Shown: in pieces, positions 27,853 to 36,354 of the stretch
How the letters are laid out: the number at the start of each line of letters is the position of its first letter
How positions within the stretch are numbered: the stretch's first letter is position 1
Assembly (NCBI RefSeq): GCF_017848645.1
Contig: NZ_JAFEIF010000002.1
Span: 1 to 64,000 of the forward strand
Direction: 5' to 3'
Origin: Limnohabitans sp.
Lineage (GTDB): Bacteria; Pseudomonadota; Gammaproteobacteria; Burkholderiales; Burkholderiaceae_C
DNA: 64,000 nt
The notes under the pieces: model-generated
Database searches by the model: none
What the model saw: only the letters and a program-made list of their open reading frames with translations
What the model was told of the DNA's origin: nothing
Position numbers and translations under genes: made by a program

Positions 27853-28125
27853 ATGTCACAAGCTATCGGAATGATCGAAACCAAAGGTTATGTTGCTGCC
27901 TTCGCTGCCGCTGACGCCATGGTCAAAGCCGCCAACGTCAACATCGTTGGCAAAAAAGAAGTCGGTGGGGGCCTGGTCGCCATCATCGTCTCGGGCGACG
28001 TGGGTGCCGTCAAAGCCGCCACCGAAGCCGGTGCAGAAGCCGCAGGCGCGATCGGTGAAGTGGTGTCCTGCCACGTCATCCCACGTCCACACGCTGACGT
28101 GTCCAAAGCCTTCGACGGCAAGTGA
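27853..28125 (+). CDS. Microcompartment major shell protein BMC-H
   Basis: 90-residue single-domain BMC protein that forms the hexameric tiles of the shell facets. The family N-terminus [21 protein letters not shown], the helix [16 protein letters not shown] and the tail [12 protein letters not shown] are textbook. The central pore loop reads [11 protein letters not shown], so the pore is lined by the backbone of G38-G39-G40, giving a narrow uncharged opening as in other GGG or GSG hexamers. A strong AAGGAG site ahead of the ATG and a 68-base spacer from the vertex gene suggest separate, higher translation, as expected for the most abundant shell protein. Confidence 0.97.
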   Translation: MSQAIGMIETKGYVAAFAAADAMVKAANVNIVGKKEVGGGLVAIIVSGDVGAVKAATEAGAEAAGAIGEVVSCHVIPRPHADVSKAFDGK

Positions 28126-28154
28126 TCGCAGGCTGTTGCAGATAAGGAGGCCGC

Positions 28155-28820
28155 ATGGCCACAACTAAAAAAACCGCAGCGCCTGCCAAGCCGGCCGCTG
28201 AGCTTCGGGTTTACCTGACGCTCACCGACCTGCAGCCCCAGTTCTCCTCGTGGATGAGTTCGCCCTTGGGCGCACGCGGCTACGTGGCGATGCAAGGCAC
28301 CAATGCGCTGCTGGTCGAGATCGCCCCCGGGCTGTCCATTCAACGTGTGATCGACTTGGCCCTGAAGGCCGAGCCCACACTCGAGCCCGGCATCCTGGCC
28401 GTGGAGCGGCAGTTTGGTGTGCTGGAGTTGCACAGCAACGACAGCGCGGCGCTGCAGCGTGCCGGCCAGGTCATCCTGGACTGGATGGGCGCCAAGGCCC
28501 AAGACCAGCTGCGCCCGCATCTGCTGTACAGCGACATTCTGGAAAACGTGACCGATCAGCACGCCGTGCTGATGAACCGGACACGCCAAGCCAGCATGGT
28601 GCTGCCTGGCCAAAACATGCTGCTCATGGAAGTGGCCCCGGCCCTGTTTGGTGCCCACATGGCCAACGAAGCCGAAAAAGTCGCCCCTGACCTGACCTTG
28701 GTCGAGTGCAGCATGATCGGTGCGAGCGGCCGCATGTACCTCACGGGCAGCATGGCTTCGCTCGAAAAAGCCAAAGCCCATGTGGAGCAATTGCTTTCGG
28801 AAATTCCGGGCAGAGGCTGA
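28155..28820 (+). CDS. Microcompartment shell protein, tandem-domain trimer BMC-T (second copy)
   Basis: 221 residues: two BMC domains preceded by a 16-residue Lys/Ala/Pro-rich extension (TTKKTAAPAKPAAE) absent from the first BMC-T. The first domain contains the gating-type E84-R85 in LAVERQFGVLELHS; the second has MNRTRQASMVLPGQNMLLME and GASGRMYLTGS. The same architecture as the first copy but with many substitutions and a different second pore loop, so the two trimers probably have distinct permeability rather than being redundant. Ribosome site AAGGAGG just before the ATG. Last gene of the operon, ending before a hairpin shared with the convergent gabD-like gene. Confidence 0.93.
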   Translation: MATTKKTAAPAKPAAELRVYLTLTDLQPQFSSWMSSPLGARGYVAMQGTNALLVEIAPGLSIQRVIDLALKAEPTLEPGILAVERQFGVLELHSNDSAALQRAGQVILDWMGAKAQDQLRPHLLYSDILENVTDQHAVLMNRTRQASMVLPGQNMLLMEVAPALFGAHMANEAEKVAPDLTLVECSMIGASGRMYLTGSMASLEKAKAHVEQLLSEIPGRG

Positions 28821-28880
28821 TGCGCTTGCCGGTCGGTGCGTGACCCCCAAGGGCACGCACTGACCCGTGCATGGGTGGGA

Positions 28881-28906
28881 ATGTCTGGGTTGTTTAACCC
28901 AGACAT
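28881..28906. terminator. Hairpin between the microcompartment operon and gabD-like gene
   Basis: ATGTCTGGGTT, loop GTTT, AACCCAGACAT: 11 perfect base pairs in the gap between two convergent genes. No T-run follows, so a bidirectional structural terminator or attenuating hairpin is the most that can be claimed. Confidence 0.6.
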
Positions 28907-28916
28907 CGCTTGCACT

Positions 28917-30383
28917 TCAAGCCTTTCTCAGGCCACCCATCAGCATGTATTTCAATTCCAAATAGTCATCCAGACCGTGGTGTGAGCCTTCCCGGCCCAT
29001 GCCTGATTCTTTGATGCCGCCGAAGGGTGCCACTTCGGTCGAGATGAGGCCCTCATTGATACCGATGATGCCCGCTTCCAGTTGCTCGGCAACGGCCCAG
29101 ACCCTGGCCAAATCACGGCTGTAAAAATAAGCGGCCAAACCTGATGGGGTGTCGTTGGCCAGACGGATGGCTTGCTCTTCGGTTTCAAACCGATAACAGG
29201 CCGCGATGGGACCAAATGTTTCCTCTTGCGCCATCAGCATGTCGGGTGTGGCATCGGTGACAACCGTAGGTTCAAAAAATGTGCCGCCCAGCGCATGCCG
29301 CTGGCCACCGCATTGGATGTGGGCCCCTTTGGCGACAGCATCTTGCAGGTGCTTTTCCACTTTGGCCAAGGCTGCCTGGTTGATCAAGGGGCCTTGTTCG
29401 ACACCTGCTTGCAAAGCCGATCCCACTTGCAACTGCCGCACACGTTCGGTGAGCTTGGTGGTGAAGGCGTCAAACACACTGCTTTGAATCAAAAACCGGT
29501 TCACACAGACGCAGGTCTGGCCCGTGTTCCGAAACTTGGAGGCCATGGCGCCGTCTACAGCAGCGTCCAGATCGGCGTCATCAAAGACGATGAACGGGGC
29601 ATTGCCGCCCAGTTCAAGAGATACTTTTTTCAAGGTGTCTGAGGCTTGGCGCATCAGCAATTTTCCGACGCGTGTAGACCCGGTGAAAGACAGTTTTCGG
29701 ACCACGGGACTGTTCATCAGTGTCTCGCCAATGGCTGGCGCATCACCGCAGACCACATTCAGAACGCCATCAGGCAAGCCTGCTTTTTGACCGAGAACCG
29801 TCAGGGCGTGGGCAGAAAGAGGGGTCTCCTCTGAAGGTTTGAGCACCACGGTGCAACCAGCGGCGAGTGCAGGACCCACTTTGCGCGTGACCATGGCCAA
29901 AGGAAAGTTCCAGGGGGTGATGGCGGCCACAACCCCGACCGGCTCTTTGAGCACAAGCACCCGTGCCCCTGATTTGAAGGAGGGCACGATATCGCCATGG
30001 GCGCGTTTGGCTTCTTCACCAAACCACTCCAGAAAGCTGGCGGCATAAGCAACTTCCCCGCGGGCTTCGGCCAAAGGTTTGCCCTGCTCGGTGCTCAGGA
30101 TCAAAGCGAGATCGTCCTGATGCTCCATCATCAGGTCGGCCCAGCGCCGCAAGATGGCGCTGCGTTGCTTGCCGGTGGTTTTGCGCCAGGAAGTCAGGGC
30201 GTCTTGCGCGGCATGGATGGCGGACTCGGTCTGCGCTGTGCCCGCGCGTGCGACAGTGGCAATGCGCTCACCTGTGGCGGGATTGGTCACCGCGAAAGTC
30301 ACAGCGCTGGCCAGCCACTGGCCATGGATGAAGCTGCCCGTTGGCAGCAAGTCTTGTTGCTTCAGGCGTTGTGTGAGGTTCAT
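28917..30383 (-). CDS. gabD: Succinate-semialdehyde dehydrogenase, NAD(P)+ type
   Basis: Hydrolytic aldehyde dehydrogenase, 488 residues, closest in motif pattern to GabD: PWNFPLAMVTRKVGPALAAGC for the cofactor site, LELGGNAPFIVFDDADLD with the general-base Glu, and the catalytic Cys in NTGQTCVCVNRF. The C-terminal FGGIKESGMGREGSHHGLDDYLE is typical of the SSADH group. It oxidises succinate semialdehyde (4-aminobutyrate and related routes) or a similar short aldehyde acid to the acid. Convergent with the microcompartment operon and divergent from the formaldehyde-activating-enzyme homologue; neither arrangement proves a link, and it has no CoA-acylating features or targeting tail. Confidence 0.88.
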   Translation of the reverse strand: MNLTQRLKQQDLLPTGSFIHGQWLASAVTFAVTNPATGERIATVARAGTAQTESAIHAAQDALTSWRKTTGKQRSAILRRWADLMMEHQDDLALILSTEQGKPLAEARGEVAYAASFLEWFGEEAKRAHGDIVPSFKSGARVLVLKEPVGVVAAITPWNFPLAMVTRKVGPALAAGCTVVLKPSEETPLSAHALTVLGQKAGLPDGVLNVVCGDAPAIGETLMNSPVVRKLSFTGSTRVGKLLMRQASDTLKKVSLELGGNAPFIVFDDADLDAAVDGAMASKFRNTGQTCVCVNRFLIQSSVFDAFTTKLTERVRQLQVGSALQAGVEQGPLINQAALAKVEKHLQDAVAKGAHIQCGGQRHALGGTFFEPTVVTDATPDMLMAQEETFGPIAACYRFETEEQAIRLANDTPSGLAAYFYSRDLARVWAVAEQLEAGIIGINEGLISTEVAPFGGIKESGMGREGSHHGLDDYLELKYMLMGGLRKA

Positions 30384-30572
30384 GGGTCACCGATGACAAG
30401 TTGAAAAAGGTGAAATCTAGAGGGGCAGGGCGCAGCTGACAAACGATAAATATGGAGGGGGTGGATGAGTTTATGGAATGCGTGTCCACATGAGATTTCC
30501 TCATGGGTGGTGCTCATATAAATCGGTTGTTGCTGCACCACGTCCTTGCGCACAATGTGGCTTGCTTTTGAG

Positions 30573-30603
30573 CAGACTGTCTGAACAGACACACTGAACA
30601 GAC
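30573..30603. promoter_or_regulatory. CAGAC repeat cluster upstream of the formaldehyde-activating-enzyme homologue
   Basis: CAGACTGTCTG (30573-30583) overlaps TGTCTGAACAGACA (30578-30591), and CTGAACAGAC is repeated at 30581-30590 and 30594-30603. The cluster ends 25 bases before the start codon, a position suited to an operator at the promoter of the fae-like gene and aldo/keto reductase. The binding protein is unknown. Confidence 0.5.
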
Positions 30604-30628
30604 GGCCCATTGAACAACCCATTTGGAA

Positions 30629-31138
30629 ATGAATCTGAACATGTACATCGGTGAATCATTTATCGGTAGCGGCCCGAACGCAGCACACATCAACGTGATG
30701 GTTGGCCCTCGAACCGGCCCCGTCGGATCGGCCTGGGCAGGCGCTCTGTCATCGCCCACAAAAGGGCATTTGCCCTACATGGTCGTGCTGCAGCCAGGTG
30801 TGCCCGTTAAACCCATGACGGCCTTCATCAACAAAGCCGATTTGCGGGGTGAGCAGCATGAAACCATGACCTGGGGTCCAGCGCAAGCGGGTGTGGCCAA
30901 GGGTGTGCAAGAGTGTTTGCTTGAGGGCGTGTTGCCGCCTGAGGCTGAAAACGAGTGGTGCGTGATTGCGGCGGTCTGGGTGAACTGGACGGCCCATGAT
31001 GCGGACGAGGTGTTTGCCAACAACTACGCAGCGGCCAAAGGTGCCGTGCAGGCTGCCATGCGGCAAGAGCCTACATTGGCACAGGTTCGCCAAGCCGCAA
31101 CCGATGTGAAAAACCCGTTCTACACACCCAAAGCCTGA
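30629..31138 (+). CDS. Formaldehyde-activating enzyme (Fae) homologue
   Basis: Fae catalyses condensation of formaldehyde with tetrahydromethanopterin in C1 metabolism; related stand-alone proteins occur in organisms without that cofactor. 169 residues from the ATG before NLNMYIGESF; a TTG two codons earlier and an ATG four codons later are alternative starts. Family hallmarks: GSGPNAAHINVMVGPRTGPVG with the catalytic His (H20, equivalent to His17 of the methylotroph enzyme), LPYMVVLQPGVPVKPMT, WGPAQAGVAKGVQE and the NNYAAAKGAVQAAM tail. No tetrahydromethanopterin pathway genes are in the window. It is followed at ten bases by an aldo/keto reductase, so the pair may detoxify or sense a small aldehyde. 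Family assignment is firm; substrate is open. Confidence 0.9.
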   Translation: MNLNMYIGESFIGSGPNAAHINVMVGPRTGPVGSAWAGALSSPTKGHLPYMVVLQPGVPVKPMTAFINKADLRGEQHETMTWGPAQAGVAKGVQECLLEGVLPPEAENEWCVIAAVWVNWTAHDADEVFANNYAAAKGAVQAAMRQEPTLAQVRQAATDVKNPFYTPKA

Positions 31139-31147
31139 GGACACACC

Positions 31148-32137
31148 ATGCAATACGTCAACTTTGGCCAAACGGGCATGAAGGTGTCTCGCCTTTGCTT
31201 GGGCACCATGGGCTTTGGTACGCCTGCGTGGCGTCCGTGGGTGATGGATGAAAGCGCCTCCACACCGGTCATTCACGCCGCCATAGAGCGTGGCATCAAC
31301 TTCATTGATCTGGCGGACTTTTATTCCATCGGTGTGTCCGAAGAAGTGGTGGGTCGCGCCATCCGCCATATTCCCCGTCACAAACTGGTGTTGGCCTCCA
31401 AGTGCCTGTACGCCATGAGCGACGATGTGAATGACCAAGGTCTGTCGCGCAAGCACATTTTTGATGCGGTGGATGCTTCCCTGCGCCGCATCGGGACCGA
31501 CTATCTGGATTTGTTTGTGATCCATGGCTTTGACCCGTCAACCCCCATGGAAGAAACCATGCGTGCACTGGACGATGTGGTGCGCTCGGGCAAGGTGCGT
31601 TACATCGGGGCTTCGACCATGTATGCCTGGCAGTTCGTGAAGATGAACTATTTGGCCAAAGTTCATGGCTGGACTTCGTTTGTGTCCATGCAGTGCCAGC
31701 TCAATGCCGCTTACCGCGAAGAAGAGCGCGAGATGATTCCGTATTGCCAGCATGAGGGTTTGGCCGTCACGCCTTTCTCTCCTCTGGCGCGGGGTTTGTT
31801 GAGTGGCAATGCGACGTCACTGCGCAACAAGACCGATCAGTTCACCACCCAGCAGTATGACGACCAAACCAGTTTGGACATTGCACGCGCTGTGGGTCAG
31901 ATTGCTGAGAATCGGGGTGTTTTGCCTTCTCAAATTGCCTTGGCCTGGGTCAATGCAAGGCCCGGTGTGACCTCCACCCTGATTGGGGTTGAAACCATTG
32001 AGCAATTGGATCAAAACATCAGCGCCCTGGACATGGTGTTGACGCCGCAGGAGCTGTTTGAAATCGACCGTTGCTACACGCCATGTGATGTCATCAACGA
32101 TTACAACGTCAACCGAATTCCACGTCAGCCACGCTGA
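31148..32137 (+). CDS. Aldo/keto reductase
   Basis: NAD(P)H-dependent carbonyl reductase with a TIM-barrel fold, 329 residues, cytosolic. The catalytic tetrad is visible: Asp and Tyr in NFIDLADFYSIGVSEE, Lys in KLVLASKCLY and His in LFVIHGFDPST. FSPLARGLLSG and the C-terminal IGVETIEQLDQNISALD complete the YghZ/plant-type group. It is tightly coupled to the fae-like gene and probably reduces an aldehyde or ketone handled by the same module. The catalytic Tyr segment DFYSIG differs slightly from the usual DTAxxYG pattern, which may affect substrate choice. It converges on the MocR gene with 15 bases between. Confidence 0.88.
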   Translation: MQYVNFGQTGMKVSRLCLGTMGFGTPAWRPWVMDESASTPVIHAAIERGINFIDLADFYSIGVSEEVVGRAIRHIPRHKLVLASKCLYAMSDDVNDQGLSRKHIFDAVDASLRRIGTDYLDLFVIHGFDPSTPMEETMRALDDVVRSGKVRYIGASTMYAWQFVKMNYLAKVHGWTSFVSMQCQLNAAYREEEREMIPYCQHEGLAVTPFSPLARGLLSGNATSLRNKTDQFTTQQYDDQTSLDIARAVGQIAENRGVLPSQIALAWVNARPGVTSTLIGVETIEQLDQNISALDMVLTPQELFEIDRCYTPCDVINDYNVNRIPRQPR

Positions 32138-32151
32138 CATGGAATGCGGGG

Positions 32152-33546
32152 TCAGGGATCCATGGGCGCAGACGGAGGACTGTGAATCAGGGATTTGAGG
32201 GTGTTCAGGCCACTGACCATTTGTTCGGTGGTCTGGGGTGAGTTCAAGCTGATCCGAATGGCGTGTGGTGCCGCAGAGCGGCCCACCGCAAAGTGGTCAG
32301 CGGTTCTCACCAGGACACCGGCATGCCGCAATGCCGCAGAAAATTGCCCGGCTCGCCAAGGGTCGGGCAAGGGCATCCACAACAAGGGATATTCGCTGTC
32401 AGATTGGAAGTCAAGACCGTCCAGAACGGTGTTGGCGATGGCCAGGCGCTCTTGAATGGCCTTTCTTTGCAAGCCAATCAGGTACTCCATTTCGCCGCTT
32501 TCGATCCAGTGCGAGGCAATTTCCGGCATCAAAGGTGCCACCATCCAGCTGTCGGCCCGAATGCTGGCGGCGAGCTTGTCAAGCCATTCGGGGGCGGCCT
32601 CCAAAAAACCGATCCGCAATCCGGGTGCAATGACCTTGGAAAAACTGGACAACAAAAAAGAACGCTCTGGCAGCCAAGTTGACAAAGCGGGCAAGGGGCT
32701 GACCTGAGCGGCCGCATGGACACCATCTTCAATGACCAGCAAATTGCTTTTGCGAGCGATGGCGGCGATTTCTTCCCTTCGGGAGATGGGCATGGTGCTG
32801 CCCGTGGGGTTGTGCAACGAAGGGGAGCAGTACATGAATTTGGTGTCAAAGGTTTTGGCCGCGCGTTCCAGCGCCTGAGGAACCATGCCCTCGCTGTCCA
32901 TCTCGACACCAATGAGTTGCAAGCGCATGGATCTGGCCAGGGCTTGCAAGCCGGGGTAACTCAAGGATTCTGTCAACACCGCATCACCGGGACGAGCCAG
33001 GGTGCGCAAGATGCATGCAAGCCCATGCTGGGCACCATGGGTGATCATCACCCGGTTCCAATCCCCTGAGGTGCCAAATCGCTTCAACCATTGGGCCCCG
33101 GCTTCCCGGTGGCGCAACAGCCCCGTTTCCGGTTGGTAACTGAGAACTTCGCGCAAGGCCTCTGGCGATGCAGACAAGGCGTCGAAGGCCCGCTTGAGCG
33201 CCTGAGTGTCGTCCGTCGGAATGGACACGTTGTGGGCCAGGTCAATCGGAGCCGCCTGGAGTTCGGTGGGGGCAAACGATGTGCTTCTCTCCAAAGCACG
33301 CACATAGGTGCCGTCACCCACGCGTGCACTGGCCAGACCGCGCCGCTCCAAATTGGCATAAGCGCGGCTGATGGTGCCTGCAGTCACCCCCAGCCGATGG
33401 GCCAAATCCCGCTGCGGCGGGAGTTTTTCCCCCATTGCAAATTGGCCCGCCAAAATGGATTGGGCCAAATCGTCTGCAATGAGCTGGTATTTGGGCTTTG
33501 TGGCGTCGCCAAGGCTGGTGATTGAGATCAACTGTTCAAAAGACAA
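32152..33546 (-). CDS. MocR-type regulator: GntR DNA-binding domain fused to aminotransferase-like domain
   Basis: N-terminal GntR winged helix (YQLIADDLAQSILAGQF, PPQRDLAHRLGVTAGTISRAYANLERRG) joined to a fold-type I aminotransferase-like domain that normally binds pyridoxal phosphate and senses an amino compound. The PLP lysine appears in LLSSFSKVIAPGLRIGF. I take the TTG at 33546 as start, with GAGGAGGAG just upstream, giving 464 residues; the frame can be extended to 33624 but would run through a conserved-looking promoter element. Divergent from a DMT-type exporter, the usual target of MocR proteins, so it most likely controls that gene and itself. Confidence 0.88.
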   Translation of the reverse strand: MSFEQLISITSLGDATKPKYQLIADDLAQSILAGQFAMGEKLPPQRDLAHRLGVTAGTISRAYANLERRGLASARVGDGTYVRALERSTSFAPTELQAAPIDLAHNVSIPTDDTQALKRAFDALSASPEALREVLSYQPETGLLRHREAGAQWLKRFGTSGDWNRVMITHGAQHGLACILRTLARPGDAVLTESLSYPGLQALARSMRLQLIGVEMDSEGMVPQALERAAKTFDTKFMYCSPSLHNPTGSTMPISRREEIAAIARKSNLLVIEDGVHAAAQVSPLPALSTWLPERSFLLSSFSKVIAPGLRIGFLEAAPEWLDKLAASIRADSWMVAPLMPEIASHWIESGEMEYLIGLQRKAIQERLAIANTVLDGLDFQSDSEYPLLWMPLPDPWRAGQFSAALRHAGVLVRTADHFAVGRSAAPHAIRISLNSPQTTEQMVSGLNTLKSLIHSPPSAPMDP

Positions 33547-33618
33547 ACGCTCCTCCTCAAGGTGGATGACGGGATGATTGCACCATTGCGGATGCCGGTG
33601 TGATGGGGAGACCCCTGT

Positions 33619-33649
33619 GTTCAATTACTCAATTTGAACGCATTGAATG
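33619..33649. promoter_or_regulatory. Operator-like element between the MocR gene and the DMT exporter
   Basis: GTTCAA, nine bases, TTGAAC forms an inverted repeat (33619-33639). The stretch 33624-33649, containing ACTCAATTTGAACGCATTG, matches 22 of 26 bases of the segment 51781-51806 upstream of the porin gene. It lies about 54 bases from the exporter start and 73 bases from the regulator start. Confidence 0.5.
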
Positions 33650-33702
33650 GGTGCATTCTTGTGAATAGCATATGGCATTGACATTCAAGAAGTACCCCAG
33701 CA

Positions 33703-34707
33703 ATGCACCGACCGCCAAAGACAGACGCCACCAGTGTGTCTGTCCCGTTAGAGATGGGTAAGCCATTGACTGCAGAACCAGCGCCGACAAGCCTGATGGC
33801 ACAACCTTGGGTGCTCTGGGCTTTGGCCGTGGTCTATGTTTTTTGGGGCACCAGTTATTTGGCCATCAAACAGGCAGGTCAAGACTTTCCGCCCATGCTT
33901 CTGGTCGGGTTGAGGAATTTGCTGGCCGGCGGACTGATGCTCTTGCTGGCGTGGATGCTGAAACGACCTTTCGGGACATTCCGGCAGGGGATGAATGCCT
34001 CGTGTGTGGGGGTCTTGATGATTGCCGTGGGCGCGAGTTTGCTGGCCATGGGCATTCGGTATGTCGACTCGGGGTTTGCTGCGATGCTGTTTGCCACCGT
34101 GCCCGTGGCGGTGTGCCTGATGGTGGCCGTGACAGGCTCGCGCATTGGCCTGATGCAATGGTTGGGCACCTTGGTGGGTGTTTTGGGTTTGGTGCTGATG
34201 AACAAAGACATTGACGGATCCTTGCAAAGCACAGGCATGTGGTTGATCTTGGCGGCTGTGATTGCAACCGCCGCATCCGCCGTGATGATGGACCGCTTGC
34301 CCATGCCGGGCGATTTGATCGTGGCAACCGGCGTGCAGATGGTGGCAGGCGGCGCAGTCGCTTGCATCGTTGGCTGGATGCTCGGTGAGCGCATCGAAGA
34401 GGTGGGCTTTCCCGCCTGGATGGCCTGGCTGTACCTGAGCCTGATGGTGTCCGTTTTGGGCTACATGTCCTACACCTATTTGTTGCTCAAAACAGGGCCG
34501 GTGTTGGCCAGCAGTTATGCCTATGTGAATCCACCCGTCGCCCTGTTGGCTGGTGCGGCCATGTTGGGTGAGTCGGTGACCTCGTCTGGATTTTTCAGCA
34601 TGGTTTTGGTCTTGCTTGGGGCCATGGTTGTGCTTTGGGGAACACCGGCCCAGCGCGCCCAGACCCGCAGCAGTGCAGATCAATTTATGAAAAAAGCAAA
34701 AACATGA
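33703..34707 (+). CDS. DMT-superfamily (EamA) membrane transporter
   Basis: Inner-membrane protein with ten predicted helices in two EamA repeats (about residues 30-165 and 175-315), 334 residues. Recognisable starts of the repeats are WALAVVYVFWGTSYLAIK and WLILAAVIATAASAVMMD, with PPVALLAGAAMLGE near the end. EamA proteins mostly export amino acids or metabolites. It is divergent from a MocR regulator and its stop overlaps the next gene's start as ATGA, tying it to the following catabolic run. Direction of transport and substrate cannot be read from the sequence. The first 30 residues are hydrophilic and may be shortened if an internal ATG is used. Confidence 0.88.
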   Translation: MHRPPKTDATSVSVPLEMGKPLTAEPAPTSLMAQPWVLWALAVVYVFWGTSYLAIKQAGQDFPPMLLVGLRNLLAGGLMLLLAWMLKRPFGTFRQGMNASCVGVLMIAVGASLLAMGIRYVDSGFAAMLFATVPVAVCLMVAVTGSRIGLMQWLGTLVGVLGLVLMNKDIDGSLQSTGMWLILAAVIATAASAVMMDRLPMPGDLIVATGVQMVAGGAVACIVGWMLGERIEEVGFPAWMAWLYLSLMVSVLGYMSYTYLLLKTGPVLASSYAYVNPPVALLAGAAMLGESVTSSGFFSMVLVLLGAMVVLWGTPAQRAQTRSSADQFMKKAKT

Positions 34708-36320
34708 ACAGCTACGATTTCATCATTGTGGGTGCTGGGTCAGCGGGCTGCGTTTTGGCCAATCGGCTCAGTGAAAACCCGGATCGCCGTGTGCTCTTGA
34801 TCGAGGCGGGAGGGTCTGACCGCAGCCCTTTGATCCAGGTGCCGCTGGGTTATGGCTTGACCTTTAATCACCCGCGCTACAACTGGATGTACGACACCCA
34901 GCCCGATGCCGCGTTGAACGGTCGCACGTCCTTTTGGCCCCGGGGCAAGGTGCTGGGCGGCAGCAGCTCGATCAACGCCATGGTCTACATCCGAGGCCAG
35001 GCGGGCGACTTCGACGACTGGCGCGACGCGGGCAACCCTGGCTGGTCTTGGGACGATGTGCTGCCCTATTTCAAGCGCTCCGAAGACCATGTGTGGGGCG
35101 CCTCGACGCACCACGGCGCGGGCGGTGAGCTGCGCGTGAGCGATTTCACCCAACAAGTGCACCCCTTGTGCCAAACCTTTTTGAACACCGGTGTGGCCTT
35201 GGGTTGGCCCAAGACCCCAGACTTCAACGGTGCGCAAGCCGAAGGGGTGGGTCTGTGGCAAATGACGATTCGCGACGGCAAGCGCGAGTCCACCGCCAAC
35301 GCGTTTTTGCGCCCGGCCATGGGCCGCGCCAACCTGACGGTCATGACCCACACGCAGGTCACCCGTGTGCTGATGGCCAACGGCCGCGCCACCGGGGTGG
35401 CCTGCGTGCACAAAGGCCGCGAACAGACCTTCAACGCACGCAAAGAGGTGATTTTGTCGGGCGGTGCGATCAACTCGCCACAGCTGCTGCAGCTGTCGGG
35501 CATCGGCGACGCCGAGCACCTGCAAAGCGTGGGGGTGCCCGTGGTGCACCACCTGCCCGCTGTGGGCCAAGGTCTGCAAGACCACCTGTGCGTGTCTTAT
35601 TACTTCAAGTCCAAGGTCAAGACGCTCAACAACGAGCTCTACCCGTGGTACGGCAAGGTGAAAGCAGGGCTGCGCTACTTGTTGGATCGCAAAGGCCCGT
35701 TGGGCATGAGCGTGAACCAGGCGGGGGCTTTTGTGCGCAGCCGCCCTGGCTTGGAGCGCCCCAACATGCACCTGTACTTCAACCCGATCAGCTACACGGC
35801 CAGCACCATGAAGCCCGGGCGCATCCCCAACCCCGACCCGTTCGCCGCCTTCTTGATTTCCTTCAACACTTGCCGCCCCACCAGCCGCGGCCGCGTGTCC
35901 ATCGCATCGGCGAACCCCTTGGACAAGCCCAAGATCGAAACGAATTTTTTGAGCACCGAGCAAGACGTCAATGATGTGCTGGAAGGCGCGCAGTTGCTGC
36001 GCCGCATCGCCGCCACGCGACCACTGGCCGATGTGGTGGAGAGCGAGCACTTGCCGGGGCACGAGACCCAAACACCGCAGGCCATCCTGGACGACTTTCG
36101 CGCCAGGGCCGGTTCCGTCTACCACGCCTCGTGCACCTGCGCCATGGGCCCAAGCGCCGAAACCTCGGTGGTTGACGCCCGCTTGCGCGTGCACGGCATC
36201 CAAGGCCTTCGGGTGGTGGACGCCTCGGTGTTCCCCTTTGTGACCTCTGGCAACACCAACGCGCCGACCATCATGGTGGCCGAAAAAGGCGCCGAGATGA
36301 TTTTGCAAGACAACGCCTGA
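34704..36320 (+). CDS. GMC-family FAD alcohol dehydrogenase (second copy)
   Basis: FAD-dependent glucose-methanol-choline oxidoreductase, 538 residues, expected to oxidise a primary alcohol to an aldehyde. Start at [24 protein letters not shown], overlapping the exporter stop by four bases; the frame is open a little further upstream but inside the exporter gene. [21 protein letters not shown] carries the GMC signature, and [19 protein letters not shown] with [17 protein letters not shown] forms the active-site end. In the catalytic HP-type motif this copy reads [10 protein letters not shown], whereas the copy at 4-6 kb reads [10 protein letters not shown], so substrate range may differ. First enzyme of a co-directional set through 45.4 kb. 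Confidence 0.9.
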   Translation: MNSYDFIIVGAGSAGCVLANRLSENPDRRVLLIEAGGSDRSPLIQVPLGYGLTFNHPRYNWMYDTQPDAALNGRTSFWPRGKVLGGSSSINAMVYIRGQAGDFDDWRDAGNPGWSWDDVLPYFKRSEDHVWGASTHHGAGGELRVSDFTQQVHPLCQTFLNTGVALGWPKTPDFNGAQAEGVGLWQMTIRDGKRESTANAFLRPAMGRANLTVMTHTQVTRVLMANGRATGVACVHKGREQTFNARKEVILSGGAINSPQLLQLSGIGDAEHLQSVGVPVVHHLPAVGQGLQDHLCVSYYFKSKVKTLNNELYPWYGKVKAGLRYLLDRKGPLGMSVNQAGAFVRSRPGLERPNMHLYFNPISYTASTMKPGRIPNPDPFAAFLISFNTCRPTSRGRVSIASANPLDKPKIETNFLSTEQDVNDVLEGAQLLRRIAATRPLADVVESEHLPGHETQTPQAILDDFRARAGSVYHASCTCAMGPSAETSVVDARLRVHGIQGLRVVDASVFPFVTSGNTNAPTIMVAEKGAEMILQDNA

Positions 36321-36354
36321 GTCCCTTTCTTTTTTTAACACAGACCCCATCACC

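Noticed and set aside
25924-28820. Carboxysome shell
   Set aside because: No RuBisCO, carbonic anhydrase or CsoS2/CcmM; the enzymes in the operon are a dioxygenase and an acylating aldehyde dehydrogenase, so a metabolosome fits better.
28917-31138. gabD and fae-like gene as members of the microcompartment operon
   Set aside because: gabD is convergent behind a hairpin, the fae-like gene has its own promoter elements, and neither protein shows a targeting helix; only a loose thematic link remains.
33547-33624. Extended N-terminus of the MocR regulator from an upstream TTG
   Set aside because: It would read through an inverted repeat that matches a promoter element elsewhere in the window, and a strong ribosome site precedes the later TTG.
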